Shown here one piece after another: positions 61,013 to 64,000 of a stretch of 64,000 nucleotides of DNA. Under the pieces are notes generated by a model. It did not search any database. It was not told the origin of the DNA and saw nothing but the letters and a program-made list of their open reading frames with translations. This DNA is from Propionigenium maris DSM 9537 (GTDB lineage: Bacteria; Fusobacteriota; Fusobacteriia; Fusobacteriales; Fusobacteriaceae). How positions within the stretch are numbered: position 1 is the stretch's first letter; each line of letters opens with the position of its first letter. A program made the translations under genes and the position numbers. The DNA lies in NCBI RefSeq assembly GCF_027925155.1, contig NZ_BSDY01000012.1, positions 1 through 64,000 of the forward strand, read 5' to 3'.

Positions 61013-61432
61013 TTATGCTATTCCTAAGTCCTCTTTTAAGTGACCCGCTGTGATTTCAATTGGTGTTCCTGGCTTGTATACTCTGTCGAATCCCATGTTC
61101 TTGAATCTCTTCTCTACATCTTCCCAGATCTGCTTTCCTACTACGATGTTTCCTCCAACGTATAGTGTGATGTCCTTAAGTCCTGCTTCCTCACACTTTT
61201 CTCTTAGTCCCTGACAGTCTAGCTCTCCGTGTCCATATAGAGAAGATACGATGATTGCATCTGCGTTAGTCTCAACTGCTGCGTTGATGAAGTCTTCCTG
61301 TGGAGAAAGTACTCCAATATTGATTACTTCAAACCCCATTGTTTCAAGAACGTGATTGATGATCTTGTTTCCAACTGCGTGACAGTCAGATCCTATTACT
61401 CCAATTACAACTTTCTTACCATTCTTTTCCAT
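61013..61432 (-). CDS. glmS: Glutamate mutase subunit S (B12-binding)
   Basis: The small subunit binds coenzyme B12. It has the cobalamin pattern DCHAVGNKI (DxHxxG, His18 as lower ligand), with SSLYGHG (SxL) and VGGNIVVG (GG) later, the set typical of base-off B12 domains. Length 139 is standard. ATG at 61432 follows AAGGAGGCTACTAGAAATC. It is the first gene of the operon. No riboswitch is visible upstream. Confidence 0.95.
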   Translation of the reverse strand: MEKNGKKVVIGVIGSDCHAVGNKIINHVLETMGFEVINIGVLSPQEDFINAAVETNADAIIVSSLYGHGELDCQGLREKCEEAGLKDITLYVGGNIVVGKQIWEDVEKRFKNMGFDRVYKPGTPIEITAGHLKEDLGIA

Positions 61433-61780
61433 GATTTCTAGTAGCCTCCTTGTTATATATGAATACTATTTGTACTCTTAAAATACATTCACTCGTTTTC
61501 TATATCAGAATTATACTCTTTTTTTATTTTCTTGCAACAATTATTAATTTTTTATATGCAGAAAATTTATTATCTATATGGGGTATATTAATTCCATACA
61601 AAACATTCACAAAAGTTAAATTAATCAACTTTTACATTCACACCATCAATGATTGATATCCCGTTATATGGTTTTTTCTGAAAGCTGCCCCTCATCATCC
61701 TGGAAGATTATCTTAGTTGTAAATATATGGTTATTATGTTATGATTAGAGGAATAGTTATTAAAACTTTGGAGGAAATTA
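61433..61780. other. A+T-rich divergent promoter region
   Basis: No gene, riboswitch or repeat is seen between the divergent glmS and YehS-like genes. The stretch is strongly A+T-rich and should hold both promoters. Confidence 0.4.
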
Positions 61781-62260
61781 ATGAGAGAAAGAATGAATAA
61801 TAATGATGTTCTTAGAAGATTAAGGTATGCCCTTAATATGAATGATAGAACTATGATCGAGATCTTTAAGATCTCAGGTTACACTCTTACATCTGAGGAG
61901 TTAAAAGGAATCCTTAAGAAGGAAGAGGAGGAGGGTTACATCCAGTGCACAAATGACATGATGGAACTTTTCCTAGACGGGTTCATTACCTATAAGAGAG
62001 GGAAGCAGGAACCTAGACCAGGTCAGCCAGCTCCTAAGAAGGAAGTTCTTAGCAACAATGTGATCTTCAAGAAGCTAAGAATAGCTCTTGCTCTTAGAGG
62101 GGAAGAGGTGCTAGAGATCATGAGATTAGCTGATAAGAGGGTTTCATCTTCTGAGCTTTCTGCCATCTTCAGACAAAAAGGTCACAGAAACTACAAGAGC
62201 TGTGGCGACAGATATATAAGAAACTTCCTTAAGGGACTTACTATTAAGTACAGAGGATAG
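61781..62260 (+). CDS. DUF1456 protein, YehS-like
   Basis: Two copies of the DUF1456 unit are visible in 159 residues: NNDVLRRLRYALNMNDRTMIEIFKISGYTLT and SNNVIFKKLRIALALRGEEVLEIMRLADKRVSS, each with a short C-terminal helix (ELFLDGFITYKRG and IRNFLKGLTIKYRG). YehS-type proteins are widespread but of unknown function. ATG at 61781 follows GGAGGAAATTA. It is a single-gene unit with a shared terminator. Confidence 0.85.
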   Translation: MRERMNNNDVLRRLRYALNMNDRTMIEIFKISGYTLTSEELKGILKKEEEEGYIQCTNDMMELFLDGFITYKRGKQEPRPGQPAPKKEVLSNNVIFKKLRIALALRGEEVLEIMRLADKRVSSSELSAIFRQKGHRNYKSCGDRYIRNFLKGLTIKYRG

Positions 62261-62279
62261 TTTCCCTTTCTAAACTATA

Positions 62280-62309
62280 AAAAGGAGCTCTACTGAGCTC
62301 CTTTTTTTT
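62280..62309. terminator. Bidirectional terminator
   Basis: AAAGGAGCTC, TACT, GAGCTCCTTT with a run of eight T. It closes the YehS-like gene and the LysR gene. Confidence 0.93.
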
Positions 62310-63177
62310 CTATATAACTTCCGGAAAACTCCAGGAATGCCTCTATAAGCCCTGAAAACTCCTTATCCTTATGGTAGATAAGGTTCAGATCCCTCTTTAT
62401 CTCTATCCCCTCTACTTCACTTATCCTAAGCTCTCCTCTGGCTACCTCATCCCTTATTGACATAGCTGAAACGCAGGCTACCCCTATTCCCTTTTTTACT
62501 GCCCGCTTTATAGCTTCTGTACTTCCAAAGACAAAGGTATCCCTTCGCCTCTCCTTTCCCATAAAGTTCTCATAGACCTCCCTGCTTCCGCTTCCCTTCT
62601 CTCTTAGGATGAGGGTGTTGCGGTTTATCTCCTCTTTATCTATCTGCTCTCCCCACTTACTTTCAGGCGAAGAGATAAATACCATCTTGTCATCCCACAT
62701 CTTTCTCTTCTCTATCTCCTCCTCATATACAGGCCCCTCTACAAAGGCTATGTCCACATGGTTTTTCAGAAGCTCCGTTGAGATTATGTGGGTATTATCT
62801 ATAAAAAGATCTATATCCACATGGGGGTGCTTCCTCTTAAAGTCCGCTACTATATCTGGAAGAAGATAAGTTCCTATTGTTGTGCTGGCCCCCACCTTTA
62901 TACTTCCCTTCTTCAGCTCCCTCATATCTCTTATTACTTCCTGGGATTCCCTGTAGAGGTTTAACATCCTGAGAGCATACCCCTTAAATACCCTTCCCTC
63001 CTCTGTGAGGTATAGTTTCCTTCCTATCCTCTGAAAGAGCTTTACCTCCATGTCATCCTCCAGCTCCTTTATAACCTGGCTTATAGATGGCTGGCTTATA
63101 TAGAGCTCCTTAGCTGCCACTGTCATACTGAGCTTTTCAGCTACTGTATAGTATATCTCCAATTTTCTTAAGGTCAT
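62290..63177 (-). CDS. LysR-family regulator (CysL/YeiE-like), partner of YeiH
   Basis: A winged-helix domain covers residues 1-60 (RKLEIYYTVAEKLSMTVAAKEL, SISQVIKELEDDM), followed by the ligand-binding domain (IKVGASTTIGTYLLP to GIGVACVSAM). Length 295 is typical. It is divergent from a yeiH-type gene with 115 bp between, as in many bacteria where CysL or YeiE regulates the exporter. ATG at 63177 follows GGAGGCGTATT. Inducer unknown; sulfur or thiol compounds are likely. Confidence 0.88.
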   Translation of the reverse strand: MTLRKLEIYYTVAEKLSMTVAAKELYISQPSISQVIKELEDDMEVKLFQRIGRKLYLTEEGRVFKGYALRMLNLYRESQEVIRDMRELKKGSIKVGASTTIGTYLLPDIVADFKRKHPHVDIDLFIDNTHIISTELLKNHVDIAFVEGPVYEEEIEKRKMWDDKMVFISSPESKWGEQIDKEEINRNTLILREKGSGSREVYENFMGKERRRDTFVFGSTEAIKRAVKKGIGVACVSAMSIRDEVARGELRISEVEGIEIKRDLNLIYHKDKEFSGLIEAFLEFSGSYIEKKGAQ

Positions 63178-63193
63178 AATACGCCTCCAATAT

Positions 63194-63209
63194 ATAGGTG
63201 ATAACCTAT
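63194..63209. promoter_or_regulatory. LysR-type operator candidate
   Basis: ATAGGT and ACCTAT are an inverted repeat with a GATA centre, within the divergent LysR/yeiH region, followed by an A+T-rich stretch. It fits a LysR recognition site near the LysR start. Confidence 0.45.
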
Positions 63210-63293
63210 TATAATTATAAAATATTAGTATTTAACTTATTATAACTTATACCTTAAAATATATCTATAATAAATTTAAGGAGGAATTAAGAT

Positions 63294-64000
63294 ATGAAGA
63301 TGAAAAAAATAATTCCGGGATTCATTATGTGTTCCCTGATTGCCTATATAGGAACTGTACTTGGAGGATACTTCCCTAAGTTTGGAGGAGCCAGCTTTGC
63401 CATAATCCTGGGAATAGTAGTTGGAAACACTCTGGCTAAGAGTGAGATATTTGCTGAGGGGTCTGCATTCTCAGAATCAAACCTTCTCTCCTACTCAATA
63501 GTTCTACTTGGAGGTACCCTGAGCATATGGAATGTATTAAATGTAGGAGTAAAAGGGCTCTCCTTTATAGTTATTCAGATGTGTATCACCATTGCAGCTG
63601 CCCTATACATAGGAAGAAAGATGAACTTTACAAAAAAGTTTACCTACCTTATGGGAAGTGGTAATGCTGTATGCGGTTCATCAGCCATTGCTGCTGTGGC
63701 TCCGGTGGTAAAACCCGAAAGAAACGATCTGGGTATCTCCATCACCATAGTAAACCTTGTGGGTACCCTTCTTATGTTTCTTCTTCCCATTATCTCAAGA
63801 GTAATTTTCCATGGGGATACTACCATGACATCAGCTCTTATTGGGGGAATCCTTCAATCAGTAGGTCAGGTTATTGGTGCCGGTCAGCTTATGAACAATG
63901 AGATATTAGAGCTTTCAACCATCTTCAAGATCGTAAGAATAATCTTTATTGTAGGTGTTGTAGCGTACCTAGGAAGAAGGACCACCTCCGACAACCTGAG
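63294..64000 (+). CDS. yeiH: YeiH/PSE-family transporter, cut by the window end
   Basis: The frame starts ATG at 63294 (AAGGAGGAATTAAGAT before it) and is open to the last base, so 235 codons are visible and the C-terminus is missing. It begins MKMKKIIPGFIMCSLIAYIG and shows about seven helices, with SIVLLGGTLSIWNVL, the conserved GSGNAVCGSSAIAAVAP segment and NLVGTLLMFLLP, as in the putative sulfate-exporter (YeiH) family. The LysR gene next door is its likely regulator. Substrate is not proven. Confidence 0.88.
   Translation, partial: MKMKKIIPGFIMCSLIAYIGTVLGGYFPKFGGASFAIILGIVVGNTLAKSEIFAEGSAFSESNLLSYSIVLLGGTLSIWNVLNVGVKGLSFIVIQMCITIAAALYIGRKMNFTKKFTYLMGSGNAVCGSSAIAAVAPVVKPERNDLGISITIVNLVGTLLMFLLPIISRVIFHGDTTMTSALIGGILQSVGQVIGAGQLMNNEILELSTIFKIVRIIFIVGVVAYLGRRTTSDNL

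Noticed and set aside
61433..61780. Possible cobalamin riboswitch before glmS
   Set aside because: The B12 box and the GCCACTG core present at 21763-21945 are absent here.

Overview
The window looks like chromosome from an anaerobic, Gram-negative member of the Fusobacteriota (Fusobacterium / Ilyobacter / Propionigenium-like). Three things point there: a complete B12-dependent glutamate mutase and methylaspartate ammonia-lyase operon ending in a citrate-lyase-type (probably citramalate) lyase; outer-membrane and TonB proteins beside Firmicute-like genes such as pfoR and a TrmR-type methyltransferase; and many TTG or GTG starts preceded by strong GGAGG ribosome sites. The genus cannot be fixed from the sequence alone.

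Bases 1 to about 11,130 are an accessory element, A+T-richer than the rest, especially 7,500-11,100. A minus-strand block carries a large serine recombinase, a RepA_N-type initiator with iteron-like repeats inside its own gene, a second initiator resembling the filamentous-phage gpII family, an Ogr/Delta-type zinc finger, a DUF7694-like phage protein and several tiny genes. A divergent XRE repressor / small HTH switch with operator-like palindromes controls it. To its right, on the plus strand, lies a two-gene cargo: an NdpA/YejK-like nucleoid-associated protein followed by a protein with a large cytosolic part and C-terminal membrane helices. This is the best candidate for an undescribed system, probably anti-phage or anti-plasmid. 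No capsid, tail, relaxase or conjugation genes are present, so the element may be a satellite or integrated plasmid.

From 11,290 to 20,690 come ordinary chromosomal genes: trmR-like and rsmB methyltransferases, a class V aminotransferase, a DUF1971 protein, an alanine symporter, a PfoR-like membrane protein and an AIR-synthase/HypE-like protein. From 20,746 to 29,921 is a cobalamin group: TonB, a cobalamin riboswitch with btuB, cobQ/cbiP, a TIM-barrel protein that may be the cobamide-remodelling enzyme CbiR, a MATE exporter and a BtuF-like binding protein. From 30,280 to 53,560 are small unknown proteins, envelope proteins and housekeeping genes (tgt, spoT/relA, apt, pilB-like ATPase, corC-like, ndk, cysK, asparaginase, polysaccharide deacetylase).

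From 53,795 to 61,432 the operon glmS-mutL-glmE-mal-citD-citE-citF encodes most of the methylaspartate route of glutamate fermentation. Glutamate mutase needs coenzyme B12, which links it to the cobalamin genes upstream. The window ends with a YehS-like protein, a LysR regulator and a divergent, truncated YeiH-type exporter.

Intergenic regions carry at least two dispersed non-coding repeat families, one about 280-360 bp and one about 95 bp with the core GCAACGTGACGTTGC.
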